Positions 54,802 through 64,000 of a DNA stretch of 64,000 nt are shown here, in pieces. The translations under genes and the position numbers were made by a program. Position 1 is the first letter of the stretch, and every line of letters begins with the position of its first letter. The notes under the pieces are model-generated. The model did not search any database. It was given only the letters and a program-made list of their open reading frames with translations, and was not told the DNA's origin. Location of the stretch: NCBI RefSeq assembly GCF_013306565.1, contig NZ_PZPO01000002.1, positions 12,501 to 76,500 on the forward strand, read 5' to 3'. Origin of the DNA: Hyphomicrobium sulfonivorans. Its GTDB lineage: Bacteria > Pseudomonadota > Alphaproteobacteria > Rhizobiales > Hyphomicrobiaceae.

Positions 54802-55338
54802 CTACAACGGCTTTGCGGCGTCTTTGCGACTCGCCACGATCGAGTCATATAACAGCCCTATGACCCCTGCAACTATCGCTACATCTGCTATGTTGAAGAC
54901 ATACCAGTAGTATCCAAAGGCGTGCATAGAGAAGAAATCTGCAACGCCGCCAAGCACCAGCCGGTCAATGGCGTTGCCGATGGCGCCGCCCATGATCAGC
55001 CCCAGCGATACGGCCAACAGCTTGCTGCCTCCGCTGCGGGCCACCCACAGCCAGAGCGCCAGCGTGGCTATTGCAGCCATTGCCGCCAGCATGATCTGGC
55101 CGCTGTAGCTCTCCTGATCGAACAGGCTGTAGCTGATGCCGATGTTCTTCACATAGACGAGATCAAGGAACGGGTTGATGTACACCCGGCCCTTGTCGGC
55201 GATGCCGTAGATTTCCAGCATCCACCACTTGTGCGCCTGATCCAGCACCAGCGTGATCAGGAACACGATCAGCGCCAGGCGCGAGTAGGGCCCCCAGAAC
55301 CAGCTCCCGCGCGTGCCTGTTTCCGTTGTCTGGCTCAT
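54802..55338 (-). CDS. lspA: Lipoprotein signal peptidase
   Basis: A 178-aa inner-membrane aspartyl protease that cleaves lipoprotein signal peptides after lipidation. It has four membrane segments. The catalytic Asp motifs are [16 protein letters not shown] and [11 protein letters not shown]. Length is normal. Its ATG overlaps the ileS stop by 4 bp, the classic ileS-lspA arrangement. Confidence 0.96.
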   Translation of the reverse strand: MSQTTETGTRGSWFWGPYSRLALIVFLITLVLDQAHKWWMLEIYGIADKGRVYINPFLDLVYVKNIGISYSLFDQESYSGQIMLAAMAAIATLALWLWVARSGGSKLLAVSLGLIMGGAIGNAIDRLVLGGVADFFSMHAFGYYWYVFNIADVAIVAGVIGLLYDSIVASRKDAAKPL

Positions 55339-58300
55339 GCGGCACCTTCTGCGCGGGCATCGAACTCACGTACGGCTTCGGCGTCGCGGGCTGACAGATC
55401 GGGGAATGCCGGATCGGCGCCAACGTCGGCCACAATGCGCCACGAACGGGCGCACTTTTTGCCTTCCGCCCGGGCCGGTACCACGCCGACGTTCGGCACG
55501 TCCGGCAGCGTGAACGCGCCTTCGGGCGGCGCCTTGGCGATCAGCCGGGCCTGACTGGTGATGGCGACTTCTTCCAGATCGACGCCTTCCAGCGCGCGCA
55601 GCAGCTTTTCATCGGCGACATAAACTTCCGGCGCAGCCTCAAGGCTGGAGCCGATGCGTTTGGCCGCGCGCTCAAGCTCTAGTGCGCCGTTGATGACGCG
55701 ACGCACTTCGCGCACCTCGTCCCACTTGGCGGCCAGTTCATCGTCGCGCCAGGCGGGGTCGATCTCGGCGAAACCTTCCAGATGGATCGAGCCTTCGCGA
55801 CCGGGCTGACGGGCGAGCCAGGCTTCCTCGGCGGTGAACGACAGGATCGGCGCCAGCCATGTGACAAGCGCGTTGAAGATCTCGTCGACGACGGTCAGGG
55901 CGGCGCGGCGGCGCATGCTGGAATAAGGATCGCAGTACAGCGCGTCCTTGCGGATGTCGAAGTAGAACGCCGACAGCTCGGTGTTCATGAACTGCGACAG
56001 CACCGCGACCACCTTGCGATAGTCATATTCGGCGTAGGCGGCGCGCACTTCCCGGTCGAGCTCGGTCAGCCGGTGCAGCATCAGCCGCTCCAGTTCGAAC
56101 TCGCGCATGTCGCGGAACTTGACGCGCTCATCATGATCAAGGTGCGCAAGTGCGCCCAGCATCCAGCGCAGCGTGTTGCGCAGCTTGCGATAGGATTCAG
56201 CCGCAGACTGCACGATCGCTGGCCCGAAGCGGATGTCGTTGGTGGTGTCGGCCGATGCAACCCAAAGCCGCAGGATGTCTGCGCCGGAGTTTTTCATCAC
56301 GTCCTGCGGCGACAGCACGTTGCCCTTCGACTTCGACATCTTCTCATCCCCCTTTTCGTCGAGGATGAAGCCGTGCGTCAGCACGATGTCGAACGGAGCG
56401 CGGCCGCGCGTGCCGCACGATTCCAGCAGCGAAGACTGGAACCAGCCGCGATGCTGGTCGGAGCCCTCAAGATACATCACGCGGTCGAACGGACCGTCTT
56501 CCGCGATCAGCTCGGGCGTGGCGCCCAGCGGCTCGCGCTTGATGCCCGCCAGCGTCGGGAAGTGCTTGGGGTCTTCCAGCGTGAACGCGTGCGTCGATCC
56601 GGAATCGAACCATACATCGAGGATGTCACGCACCTGTTCCCACTCGGCCGGGTTTTCGACCAGTCCGTTGAGGAAGCGCTCTTTCGCGCCTTCGTCGAAC
56701 CACACGTCGGCGCCCTTTTCAGCGAACGCGGCGGTGACGCGGCCGATGAGTTCCTTCGCCTTCGGGAACTTGGCTGACGGGATGACTTCGCCGGTTTCAG
56801 TGTTGCGGAACACGGTGATCGGTACGCCCCATGCGCGCTGGCGCGAGACCACCCAGTCCGGGCGGCCTTCGACCATGCTGCGGATGCGGTTCTCGCCCGT
56901 CTGCGGCACCCATTCGGTGTCGTCGATGGCTTTCACCGCAAGCTGGCGCAGGGTCTGGTTAGCCGCCTTGGGCACGCCCTTCACCGGCTTGTCCATGGCG
57001 ATGAACCACTGCGGCGTGTTGCGGAAGATCACCGGCTTCTTCGAGCGCCACGAGTGCGGATACTGATGCTTGATGCGGCTGCGCGCGATGATGTTGCCTG
57101 CCTCGGCCAGCGCGGAAATGACGGCATCGTTCGCGTCGCCGCGGTCGCCCTTTTCGGTGAGCACGCGGCGGCCTTCGAAGCCGGGGGCTTCGGCTGTCAG
57201 CACACCGCCGGCATCGACGGTGAACGGGATCGTGGTGTCGATGCCGCGCTCGTGCAGCGCCTTCTGGTTGGCAACCCAGATGATGTAGTCGTCGGCGCCG
57301 TGGCCGGGCGCGGTGTGCACGAAGCCGGTACCCGCGTCGTCGGTGACGTGGTCGCCGTTGAGCAGCGGCACGGTGAAATCGTAGCCGAGCGCGTGCAGCG
57401 GGTGCTGCGCTACGAGGGTCGCCAGAACGTCAGCGTCAACGCCCGCGCGGCGCTCGAACGCTTCGACCTTCGAAGCCTTCATCACATCGGCTGCAAGCTT
57501 GTCGGCAAGGACGAGCTTGTCGCCCACCTTGGCCCAGTTGCCTTCCGGTGCGGCGGTGATTTCATAAAGACCGTAGTCGATTTTCGACGAGAACGAGATC
57601 GCGCGGTTGCCGGGGATCGTCCACGGCGTCGTTGTCCAGATGACCACCGACGCTCCGGCCAGTTCGCCTGCATCGCCCGCCACAGGAAACTTCACCCAGA
57701 TCGCATCCGAGGTGTGCTCGTGGTACTCGACCTCGGCTTCAGCCAGCGCGGTCTTCTCAACCACGGACCACATCACCGGCTTGGAGCCGCGATACAGCGT
57801 ACCGTTCATGGCGAACTTCATCAGCTCGCCAGCGATGATCGCCTCGGCCGCGTAGTCCATCGTTTTGTAAGGATGGTCCCAGTCGCCGATGACGCCGAGG
57901 CGCTTGAACTCCTCGCGCTGCACGTCGATCCACTTGGCGGCGAACTCGCGGCACTCGGCGCGGAACTCGTTGATCGGCACAGCGTCCTTGTTGCGGCCCT
58001 TGGCGCGATAGGCTTCCTCGATCTTCCATTCGATCGGCAGGCCGTGGCAGTCCCAGCCGGGCACGTAGTTGGAATCGAAGCCCGCCATGCTCTGCGATTT
58101 GACGACGAGATCCTTGAGGATCTTGTTCAGCGCGTGGCCGATGTGGATGTTGCCGTTGGCGTATGGAGGGCCGTCGTGCAGCAGGAACTTTGGCCGGTTG
58201 CGGCCCTGTTCGCGCAGGCGGTCATAGAGGCCAAGCTCGGTCCAGCGTTCGAGCAGGCGCGGCTCCAGCGCGGGCAGTCCGGCGCGCATCGGGAATTCGG

Positions 58301-58424
58301 TCTGCGGCAGGAACAGCGTCTTGCCCCAGTCGCGGCCACCGTCGCCGCCTTCTGTCGCGTCGATTGCCGCTGCCCCCGTCGCATCCGCCTTGGGGTTGCC
58401 CTTGCTGCCGTTGTCCGTTGCCAT
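55335..58424 (-). CDS. ileS: Isoleucyl-tRNA synthetase
   Basis: A 1029-aa class I synthetase. The HIGH motif is in [14 protein letters not shown] and the KMSKS motif in [16 protein letters not shown]. The editing domain lies between them, with [12 protein letters not shown] and [15 protein letters not shown]-terminal anticodon-binding region follows, but the zinc-binding Cys cluster at the end is absent. The ATG at 58424 is preferred over an upstream GTG. It is followed by lspA with a 4-bp overlap. Confidence 0.97.
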   Translation of the reverse strand: MATDNGSKGNPKADATGAAAIDATEGGDGGRDWGKTLFLPQTEFPMRAGLPALEPRLLERWTELGLYDRLREQGRNRPKFLLHDGPPYANGNIHIGHALNKILKDLVVKSQSMAGFDSNYVPGWDCHGLPIEWKIEEAYRAKGRNKDAVPINEFRAECREFAAKWIDVQREEFKRLGVIGDWDHPYKTMDYAAEAIIAGELMKFAMNGTLYRGSKPVMWSVVEKTALAEAEVEYHEHTSDAIWVKFPVAGDAGELAGASVVIWTTTPWTIPGNRAISFSSKIDYGLYEITAAPEGNWAKVGDKLVLADKLAADVMKASKVEAFERRAGVDADVLATLVAQHPLHALGYDFTVPLLNGDHVTDDAGTGFVHTAPGHGADDYIIWVANQKALHERGIDTTIPFTVDAGGVLTAEAPGFEGRRVLTEKGDRGDANDAVISALAEAGNIIARSRIKHQYPHSWRSKKPVIFRNTPQWFIAMDKPVKGVPKAANQTLRQLAVKAIDDTEWVPQTGENRIRSMVEGRPDWVVSRQRAWGVPITVFRNTETGEVIPSAKFPKAKELIGRVTAAFAEKGADVWFDEGAKERFLNGLVENPAEWEQVRDILDVWFDSGSTHAFTLEDPKHFPTLAGIKREPLGATPELIAEDGPFDRVMYLEGSDQHRGWFQSSLLESCGTRGRAPFDIVLTHGFILDEKGDEKMSKSKGNVLSPQDVMKNSGADILRLWVASADTTNDIRFGPAIVQSAAESYRKLRNTLRWMLGALAHLDHDERVKFRDMREFELERLMLHRLTELDREVRAAYAEYDYRKVVAVLSQFMNTELSAFYFDIRKDALYCDPYSSMRRRAALTVVDEIFNALVTWLAPILSFTAEEAWLARQPGREGSIHLEGFAEIDPAWRDDELAAKWDEVREVRRVINGALELERAAKRIGSSLEAAPEVYVADEKLLRALEGVDLEEVAITSQARLIAKAPPEGAFTLPDVPNVGVVPARAEGKKCARSWRIVADVGADPAFPDLSARDAEAVREFDARAEGAA

Positions 58425-58534
58425 GCTCTTGATCTTTCCAGTTTCGAGCCGGGGTTCTAGCAACATGCGGCCGCCATATCTAGGCGGTGGTCCGGCTCAC
58501 CAACATGGGTTCACGCTGTACGCGTTTGCTTTGC

Positions 58535-59467
58535 TCAGGCTGAGCCGGTTGCGAGGATGGCCTGAACGCGGGCGATGTCTTCCTGCATCTGCGCCACCAG
58601 CTCTTCGCTTGAATCGAATTTCCGGTCGGGGCGTATGAAGTCCACGAACTCCACTTCTATGGTGTGGCCATAGAGATCGCCGTCGAAGTGCAGCAGGAAA
58701 ACCTCAAGCACCGGCTTGCCGTTATCATAGGTGGGGCGGGTCCCCAGATAAGCCGCGCCGTCGTGCTGCGCGCCCTCGAAGTGGACGCGTACGGCGTAGA
58801 TGCCATGGCCAAGGGTGTTGCCCTTCGCCAGCGGGATGTTTGCGGTGGGGAAGCCCAATCCGGTGCCACGCTTGGCGCCGCCAACCACCTGACCGATGAC
58901 GCTCCAGTTGCGCCCCAGTCGGCGGGCCGCGCCCTTCACGTCGCCTTGAGTGATGCGCAGGCGGATGTTGCTGGAGGAGAAAACCTCACCATGTTCGGCC
59001 ACGGGCGAGATGACCGTGACGCCGAAGCCATAACGTTCGCCTGCCGCGCGCAGGGTTTCCGGGGTGCCGATGCGCCTGCAACCGAAGAAGAAGTTGTGGC
59101 CGACAATGACGTGGCGCACGCCGAGGCCGTCGACCAGCACCTGTTTGACGAAATCGTCGGCTGAAAGGTCGGCCATCGCCTGATCGAAGGCCAGCACGAC
59201 GGTGAGGTCGAGGCCGATCCGATTGAACAGCGCGATCTTGGCGGGCAGCGTCGTCAGCCGGAAGATCGGCTCTTTCGGCTCGAAGAATTCGCGCGGGTAA
59301 GGCTCGAAGATCAGCGCCCCGGCCGGAGCGCCGATTTCCTGTGCGATTTCAACCGCCTTGTGGAGCAGGGCCTGATGGCCCCGGTGCACGCCGTCGAAAT
59401 TGCCGATGGTCAGCACGGCACCGCGCGCGTTCGCGGGTACATCCTTATAGCCTTGAACGACCAGCAT
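58535..59467 (-). CDS. ribF: Bifunctional riboflavin kinase/FAD synthetase
   Basis: A 310-aa enzyme that makes FMN and then FAD from riboflavin. The N-terminal FAD synthetase half begins AVLTIGNFDGVHRGHQALL (nucleotidyl-transferase HxGH-type motif) and has VIVGHNFFFGCRRIGTPE. The C-terminal kinase half carries RGTGLGFPTANIPL and ends with HTIEVEFVDFIRPDRKF. It lies upstream of ileS on the same strand, the common ribF-ileS-lspA order. Confidence 0.95.
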   Translation of the reverse strand: MLVVQGYKDVPANARGAVLTIGNFDGVHRGHQALLHKAVEIAQEIGAPAGALIFEPYPREFFEPKEPIFRLTTLPAKIALFNRIGLDLTVVLAFDQAMADLSADDFVKQVLVDGLGVRHVIVGHNFFFGCRRIGTPETLRAAGERYGFGVTVISPVAEHGEVFSSSNIRLRITQGDVKGAARRLGRNWSVIGQVVGGAKRGTGLGFPTANIPLAKGNTLGHGIYAVRVHFEGAQHDGAAYLGTRPTYDNGKPVLEVFLLHFDGDLYGHTIEVEFVDFIRPDRKFDSSEELVAQMQEDIARVQAILATGSA

Positions 59468-59537
59468 CGTGTCTCCCCGGCCCGGTGCCGAATGTCGGCT
59501 GCTGCTGCGGCGCCTTAGTGCAAAGCGCCGGTTCAGG

Positions 59538-59972
59538 TCAGGCCGGACGCGAAGGTACCATCAGCACCGCTTCGCCCGTGACGACCGGTTTGCCATTGAT
59601 GGTGCACACGCAGTCGAACCGGGCGCGCTTCTTTTCCGGCACCAGTTCCGCCACCTTGACCGTGGTGACCACCTCGTCGCCGATTTTCACCGGCGCTTTG
59701 AAAGCCAGTGTCTGAGATATGTAAATGGCGCCGGGGCCGGGCAACTTCATGCCAAAGACCGCAGAAATATAGGCGGCGGAAAGCATGCCGTGGGCGATGC
59801 GCTCCTTGAAGATGGTGCCAGCGGCATAGTCGGCATCGACGTGCACAGGGTTATGATCGCCCGAAACATCCGCAAAAACCGAAATCACATCGGCGGTTAC
59901 GGTGTTGGAGGTGGATGCTTCCAGTCCGATGCTAAGGTCTTCAAAGTAAACGCTGTTCGGCGTATCGGCCAT
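59538..59972 (-). CDS. MaoC-family (R)-enoyl-CoA hydratase
   Basis: A 144-aa hot-dog-fold protein. The hydratase 2 motif is FADVSGDHNPVHVDADYA, with the catalytic Asp and His, and FKERIAHGMLSAAYIS follows. Single-domain MaoC hydratases such as PhaJ convert trans-enoyl-CoA to (R)-3-hydroxyacyl-CoA and feed PHA synthesis. Other family members act on mesaconyl- or other C4-C5-CoA esters of C1 pathways. The specific substrate is not assigned. Confidence 0.88.
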   Translation of the reverse strand: MADTPNSVYFEDLSIGLEASTSNTVTADVISVFADVSGDHNPVHVDADYAAGTIFKERIAHGMLSAAYISAVFGMKLPGPGAIYISQTLAFKAPVKIGDEVVTTVKVAELVPEKKRARFDCVCTINGKPVVTGEAVLMVPSRPA

Positions 59973-60244
59973 AGTGCTGTGGCTCCCGTCAATCTTTCCC
60001 GTCCGTGATTGGTCGCGACACTATCCGCGCCGCACCCCAGGGGCAACCGGGCCGGGTGGACGCAGGGGCGACGCAGCGACGGGGGAGAAGCCAGGGCGTT
60101 AACGGGCGTAGGGGTATGGTGGAATTCTCAACTGATTGGCTTGTTGCCGCCGAGCCTCTGCCAAGTTATAAGGCGCCATTCCCCAGTTGACTCTAGAATG
60201 CACTTGGCCCTGCTGACCGACGCAGGGAGCCGGAGGTTCCCCCT

Positions 60245-60991
60245 ATGAGCGACCGTAAGCCCCTTATGCCAAAGGCGACAGCCGTATGGCTCGTCGAAAA
60301 CACCTCCCTGACGTTCGATCAGATCGCGGCTTTCTGCGGTTTGCACGTGCTTGAGGTGAAGGGCATAGCCGACGGTGACGTCGCGCAGGGCATCAAGGGG
60401 CTGGACCCGGTCAGCTCCAGTCAGCTCACCCGCGAAGAAATTGAAGCTGGCGAGGAAAACCCCGGCCGCAAGCTCCGTCTTGCCGAGCCGAAGGTGACGA
60501 TCCCCGAGACGCCGACCCGCCGCGGGCCGCGCTACACGCCGGTGTCACGCCGTCACGACCGCCCCAACGCTGTGCTGTGGCTACTGCGGAACCATCCGGA
60601 ACTGAAAGACAGCCAGATCATGCGCCTCGTCGGCACCACCAAGCCGACCATTCTGCAGATCCGCGAACGCACGCACTGGAACTCGGCCAACCTGACGCCT
60701 CAGGACCCGGTGACCTTGGGCCTGTGCTCTCAGACGGACCTGGATGCCGAGGTAAAGAAGGGCGCCCGCCGCGTGGAGAAAGACCGCGCGGATATGCCGG
60801 ATCTGGAGCATGCCGGCACGTTGCTTCCGACCGAGGAGACAACCTCCGCTTCGGAAGACCGCAAGGTCGAGATCATGCAGCCGCGCCATAAGGAAGAGCG
60901 CGAGGAGTCCGAGCTGGAAGAGCAGGCCCGCGTATTCGCGAAGCTGAAAGAGCTTTCCGGCGGCGACCGTCCCGAAGAAGACGAGGACTGA
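60245..60991 (+). CDS. trcR: DUF1013 protein, TrcR-type RNA-polymerase-associated regulator
   Basis: A 248-aa protein of the alphaproteobacterial DUF1013 family, called TrcR in Caulobacter, where it tracks with RNA polymerase and affects the cell cycle. The domain covers about residues 10-170. It starts PKATAVWLVENTSLTFDQIAAFC and contains the helix-turn-helix-like LKDSQIMRLVGTTKPTILQIRERTHW. The C-terminus is acidic and coiled (EEREESELEEQARVFAKLKEL). GGAGG precedes the ATG by ten bases. A dispersed palindrome follows the stop. Confidence 0.85.
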   Translation: MSDRKPLMPKATAVWLVENTSLTFDQIAAFCGLHVLEVKGIADGDVAQGIKGLDPVSSSQLTREEIEAGEENPGRKLRLAEPKVTIPETPTRRGPRYTPVSRRHDRPNAVLWLLRNHPELKDSQIMRLVGTTKPTILQIRERTHWNSANLTPQDPVTLGLCSQTDLDAEVKKGARRVEKDRADMPDLEHAGTLLPTEETTSASEDRKVEIMQPRHKEEREESELEEQARVFAKLKELSGGDRPEEDED

Positions 60992-61004
60992 GCGCTGCTC
61001 TAGT

Positions 61005-61043
61005 GCACCGGCGGCCGGCTCCCCGCAGGGGTGTCGCCGGTGT
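61005..61043 (+). repeat. Dispersed palindromic repeat, single copy
   Basis: A single 39-bp copy of the element at 24164 and 31661: GCACCGGCGGCCGGCTCC on the left and GTCGCCGGTGTGC on the right around a GCAGGGGT loop. It lies 14 bp after the trcR stop, again in the same orientation. The rest of 60992-61387 shows no gene. Confidence 0.72.
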
Positions 61044-61387
61044 GCGAATGAGTTTCGTCATTCCGGTGCAGGCCGCATCTGCAATCTGGGCAAGTCGATC
61101 CCTGCGATGAGCTGCTGCCAGGGCGCCTCTAGCTGGCGACCGCGCGCCACCGCTTCAACCGATCAAGCGTAAATGTTGGCTGGATGCCTGCCTTCGTCGG
61201 CAAGGCGGATAAGGGCGTGATCCCCCTTCGGCGCCAACGAGACGCAGGGCGGGAAGGCCGCGGGCGCTTCAGGTGCATCGCGTACAAGCGCAACTTTTTT
61301 GCGCACCTGGCCGGCGCATTGTCAGGCACCGTGCCTCAGCGTCGGGCATGGATCGACATGCCGACTAAAGTCGCGAGGCCCGTGGCT

Positions 61388-61474
61388 TTACTCAACGGCC
61401 CACGGCACCCAGATCAGCAACATCATTAGTATCCAGAGCGCGATCGATTGCTGGGTAGACTGGCTCATGTTCAT
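61388..61474 (-). CDS. Small membrane protein
   Basis: A 28-codon frame (MNMSQSTQQS, then IALWILMMLLIWVPWAVE) with a single hydrophobic span at its C-terminus. AGAAGGGTG precedes the ATG, and a second ATG two codons on (61468) is better spaced. The longer frame to 61669 reads basic, non-hydrophobic sequence and is less likely. No family recognised. Confidence 0.45.
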   Translation of the reverse strand: MNMSQSTQQSIALWILMMLLIWVPWAVE

Positions 61475-61682
61475 CACCCTTCTGTGGAACATGCGACCAG
61501 TTGACATTAAACGTTTGCTGGTCTGTGCAGAAGTGTGGCCATGCGGTTTTCCCGACGGTTGATCGGCCACAGGTTCCGACTGATCGCGCGAAACCGCATT
61601 GCCCGCGCGCAGCGCTTTCGCTAGCGTTTTTGCAAATGCGCGGATATTCCGCTTGCACATCTTCACCAAGCGCCGGTCTCAC

Positions 61683-63311
61683 ATGCCATCCAAACCCTAC
61701 GACGACAATCTTGGTAAGAACCCAGCCAACTATCAGCCGCTAACGCCTCTGCAGTTTCTGCAGCGGGCGGCGCTTGCCTATCCCAATCACGTCGCGATCA
61801 TCCACGGCGATCAACGCTTCACCTATGGCGAGTTTTATGACCGCTGTCGGCGGCTGGCGTCGGCGCTTGCAGCGCACGGCATCGGGCCGGGTGATACCGT
61901 ATCGGTAATGCTGGCGAATACGCCGGCGATGCTCGAAGCGCACTACGGTGTGCCGATGGTCGGTGCGGTGCTGCACACGATCAACACGCGTCTGGATGCG
62001 CCGATCGTGGCATTTCAGTTCGATCACGCTGAAACCAAGCTGCTGATCACCGATCGCGAGTTCGCGCCGCTTTCCAAGGCTGCGCTTGAGTTGGCGAGCG
62101 CGAAGCCGATTGTGATCGATTATGACGATCCGGAATTTCCGCAAACGGGCGAGCGATTGTCCGCAGTCGAATATGAAGAATTTATCGCGGCGGGCGATCC
62201 GCAGTTCGCATGGCAGATGCCAGATGACGAGTGGAACGCCATTTCGCTGAACTACACTTCCGGCACCACCGGCAATCCGAAAGGCGTCGTCTATCACCAC
62301 CGTGGTGCGGCGCTGATGTGCTACGCCAACAATCTTGAAGCCGGCATGGGCGCGCACGCGGTGTATCTGTGGACACTGCCGATGTTCCACTGCAACGGCT
62401 GGTGCTTCCCGTGGTCCGTGACAGCGGTTGCAGGCACGCATGTTTGCCTGCGCTGGGTGCGCGCCAAGGCGATGTATGACGCGATCATCGAGCACCGTGT
62501 GACGAACCTTTCCGGCGCGCCGATCGTGATGGCAACGCTGCTCAACGCACCCGACGATGAGAAGCGCCCGATTGAGCACCGCGTGTCGGTGAACCATGCC
62601 GCAGCTCCGCCGCCGCAAGCTGTGATGGATGCGATGACTGAAGCCGGCTTCCACCTTACGCACCTTTACGGACTGACCGAGTCCTACGGTCCGGCGGTGG
62701 TGAACAAGTGGAACGTTGAATGGGATGCGCTCGACAGCGCTGGTCAGGCGTTCAAGCGAACGCGTCAGGGTGTACGCTATCTCGCGCTGGAAGGTCTGAC
62801 CGTGATGGACCCTGAGACGATGCAGACGGTTCCGGCGGACGGCGTGACGCTGGGCGAAGTCATGTTCCGCGGCAACATCGTAATGAAGGGCTACCTGAAA
62901 AATCCGGTCGCAACGGCGGAAGCATTTGCTGGCGGCTGGTTCCACTCCGGCGATCTCGGCGTGCTGCATCCCGATGGCTATATCCAGCTCAAGGATCGCT
63001 CGAAGGATGTCATCATTTCGGGCGGTGAGAACATCTCATCCATCGAGGTTGAGGATGTGATCTACAAGCATCCATCTGTTGCCTATTGCGCGGTGGTGGC
63101 CAAACCGGATGACCGCTGGGGCGAGACGCCGTGCGCGTTCGTGGAATTGCGCCCGGGCATGGACGCCTCGGTCGAGGAGCTGATCGGCTGGTGCCGGGAG
63201 CGGCTGGCGCACTACAAGTGCCCGCGCTACGTCGTGTTCGCGGAGGTGCCGCGCACATCGACCGGCAAGATCCAGAAGTTCAAGCTGCGCGAGATGGCGA
63301 AGAGCGCATGA
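61683..63311 (+). CDS. AMP-forming acyl-CoA synthetase
   Basis: A 542-aa ANL-superfamily enzyme that activates a carboxylic acid to its CoA thioester. The P-loop is SLNYTSGTTGNPKGVVYHH. The A5 motif is HLYGLTESYGP and the A7-A8 region GWFHSGDLGVLHPDGYI with KDRSKDVIISGGENISSIEVED. The C-terminal catalytic Lys is in TSTGKIQKFKLRE. The WCFPWSV and FHCNGW motifs place it with medium-chain acyl-CoA ligases of the AlkK type, but the substrate is inferred only. ATG at 61683 fits the family. Confidence 0.92.
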   Translation: MPSKPYDDNLGKNPANYQPLTPLQFLQRAALAYPNHVAIIHGDQRFTYGEFYDRCRRLASALAAHGIGPGDTVSVMLANTPAMLEAHYGVPMVGAVLHTINTRLDAPIVAFQFDHAETKLLITDREFAPLSKAALELASAKPIVIDYDDPEFPQTGERLSAVEYEEFIAAGDPQFAWQMPDDEWNAISLNYTSGTTGNPKGVVYHHRGAALMCYANNLEAGMGAHAVYLWTLPMFHCNGWCFPWSVTAVAGTHVCLRWVRAKAMYDAIIEHRVTNLSGAPIVMATLLNAPDDEKRPIEHRVSVNHAAAPPPQAVMDAMTEAGFHLTHLYGLTESYGPAVVNKWNVEWDALDSAGQAFKRTRQGVRYLALEGLTVMDPETMQTVPADGVTLGEVMFRGNIVMKGYLKNPVATAEAFAGGWFHSGDLGVLHPDGYIQLKDRSKDVIISGGENISSIEVEDVIYKHPSVAYCAVVAKPDDRWGETPCAFVELRPGMDASVEELIGWCRERLAHYKCPRYVVFAEVPRTSTGKIQKFKLREMAKSA

Positions 63312-63709
63312 CGCGTGTGCTGCGTTGCTCCGGGAACACTATTTTTCGACGGCGTCGGACGCAGATGTTCGCCCGCGTTCCGTCGCAAAGTCGGCAGCGT
63401 TCGCGACGCCAAAATTCAGCGGTCACGAAGCGTATAACCGAAAGCGTGAGTGGGCTGTCGTGTGGGGCGCTCTGCGGCTTGACCCGAAGCGCGCCCCGTT
63501 GCTGAACGGAGCATGCTCCGCGCTTGGGAGAGGCGGAGACATACTCCGAAGATGCGCGGCCGGATCAAGTCTGAGAACTGCGGCTGGCCTGCGAGCCATC
63601 GCGGCTATTCAGCCGAATGGCTGGTGCTCAGCAAAGCCGTGATCCCGATGATCCAGCCGGTGTCGATCCTGGCCGGAGATTGAGGGCCGAAGGCTCCTGG
63701 TTGGCAGCT
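63312..63709. other. Intergenic stretch with a possible small ORF
   Basis: About 400 bp. A 43-codon plus-strand frame at 63552-63683 (MRGRIKSENCGWPASHRG, ending PVSILAGD) has GGAG 12 bases upstream and G/C-rich third positions. I do not recognise it and leave it uncalled. No RNA or repeat seen. Confidence 0.4.
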
Positions 63710-63892
63710 TTAATGTCGTGTGCTGCCGTTCATGCTTAGTCGTGTGATTTGGTCTTTGAGTTTCAGCTTCCGTACTTTCAGTCGCTGAATTTCTTGCTCA
63801 TTCGCACCGGGGCGGGAGAGCTCCTCTTCAATCTTACGCTTAAGAAGCTTGTGCTTCTCGGATAGCTCTGCGAGGTGAGCTGAAAGCGCCAT
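63710..63892 (-). CDS. DUF465 (YdcH-family) protein
   Basis: A 60-aa (or 61 with the adjacent ATG at 63895) coiled-coil protein of the DUF465 family. The sequence is LSAHLAELSEKHKLLKRKI, then ELSRPGANEQEIQRLKVRKLKLKDQI. GGAGG lies six bases before the second ATG. DUF465 proteins are short cytoplasmic helices of unknown function, common in proteobacteria. Confidence 0.85.
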   Translation of the reverse strand: MALSAHLAELSEKHKLLKRKIEEELSRPGANEQEIQRLKVRKLKLKDQITRLSMNGSTRH

Positions 63893-64000
63893 CATGGTCC
63901 TCCATGTATATTGAAGACAACAGTAGCGTGACAGAAGCTCGGCGACTTGTCCAATGGCGTTATTGTGTCGGATCGCCTAATTTTTGATGCAAATCTGCTC

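Noticed and set aside
57054-58460. A 468-codon plus-strand open frame opposite ileS
   Set aside because: It mirrors the ileS codon pattern and has no recognisable protein features.
61740-62969. A 409-codon minus-strand frame opposite the acyl-CoA synthetase
   Set aside because: It is antisense to a gene with complete ANL motifs; no domain is visible.

Overview
The window looks like chromosomal DNA of a high-GC alphaproteobacterium of the order Hyphomicrobiales (Rhizobiales). The taxonomic pointers are CpdR, a GapR/DUF2312 protein, a DUF1013 (TrcR) protein, DUF1036, DUF1244, a class A rhizobial Hsp20 with a ROSE-like leader, and a RIME-like repeat. Two PqqA precursor peptides and a formaldehyde-activating-enzyme homologue point to a methylotroph resembling Hyphomicrobium. 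The genus is an inference, not a match I could run.

Layout. Positions 1-1533 hold the 3' part of a 23S rRNA gene, a 5S gene and the rrn terminator. An IS3-family (IS407-type) element follows at 1900-3101, with 14-bp inverted repeats, a 4-bp target duplication and a frameshifted orfB. Next come a Fae-like gene behind a 23-bp palindrome, three glycan-modification genes (FkbM methyltransferase and two glycosyltransferases) and ubiB. 8.5-12.7 kb is a signalling block: a LuxR-type response regulator, a NahK-like hybrid kinase, a NosP-like FIST protein and a PilZ protein. 12.9-20.6 kb carries cell-envelope and stress genes (L,D-transpeptidase, MFS exporter, outer-membrane barrel, photolyase, GNAT, DUF1398, MarR). 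20.7-31.3 kb has tRNA-Arg, polA, an orphan pqqA, phaZ, an asmA-like gene, speD with an unusual leader, and a DUF459 SGNH protein. 32-38.4 kb is the gltBD operon. 38.8-45.2 kb has hsp20, a lysophospholipase-like gene, hisN, two tandem small-RNA-like modules, an N-formylglutamate amidohydrolase, cpdR, tRNA-Val and rpmJ. 45.2-54.7 kb has pyk, a second N-formylglutamate amidohydrolase with DUF1244 and gapR, a bactofilin, several small proteins and a second orphan pqqA. 54.8-63.9 kb has lspA, ileS, ribF, a MaoC hydratase, trcR, an acyl-CoA synthetase and a DUF465 protein.

How the genes fit together. Most of the window is housekeeping: nitrogen assimilation (gltBD), glycolysis (pyk), translation (rRNA, tRNAs, rpmJ, ileS), lipoprotein processing (lspA with several lipoprotein genes) and replication or cell-cycle functions (polA, cpdR, gapR, trcR). 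PhaZ, a MaoC hydratase and an acyl-CoA synthetase fit polyhydroxyalkanoate and fatty-acid turnover. The two pqqA genes and the Fae homologue link the region to C1 metabolism, although no pqqBCDE or methanol dehydrogenase genes are present here. The less ordinary signals are mostly non-coding or very small: tandem anti-Shine-Dalgarno RNA modules, the self-complementary speD leader with a 10-codon upstream frame, the palindrome ahead of fae, a family of dispersed 35-39-bp palindromes, and the pqqA pair.
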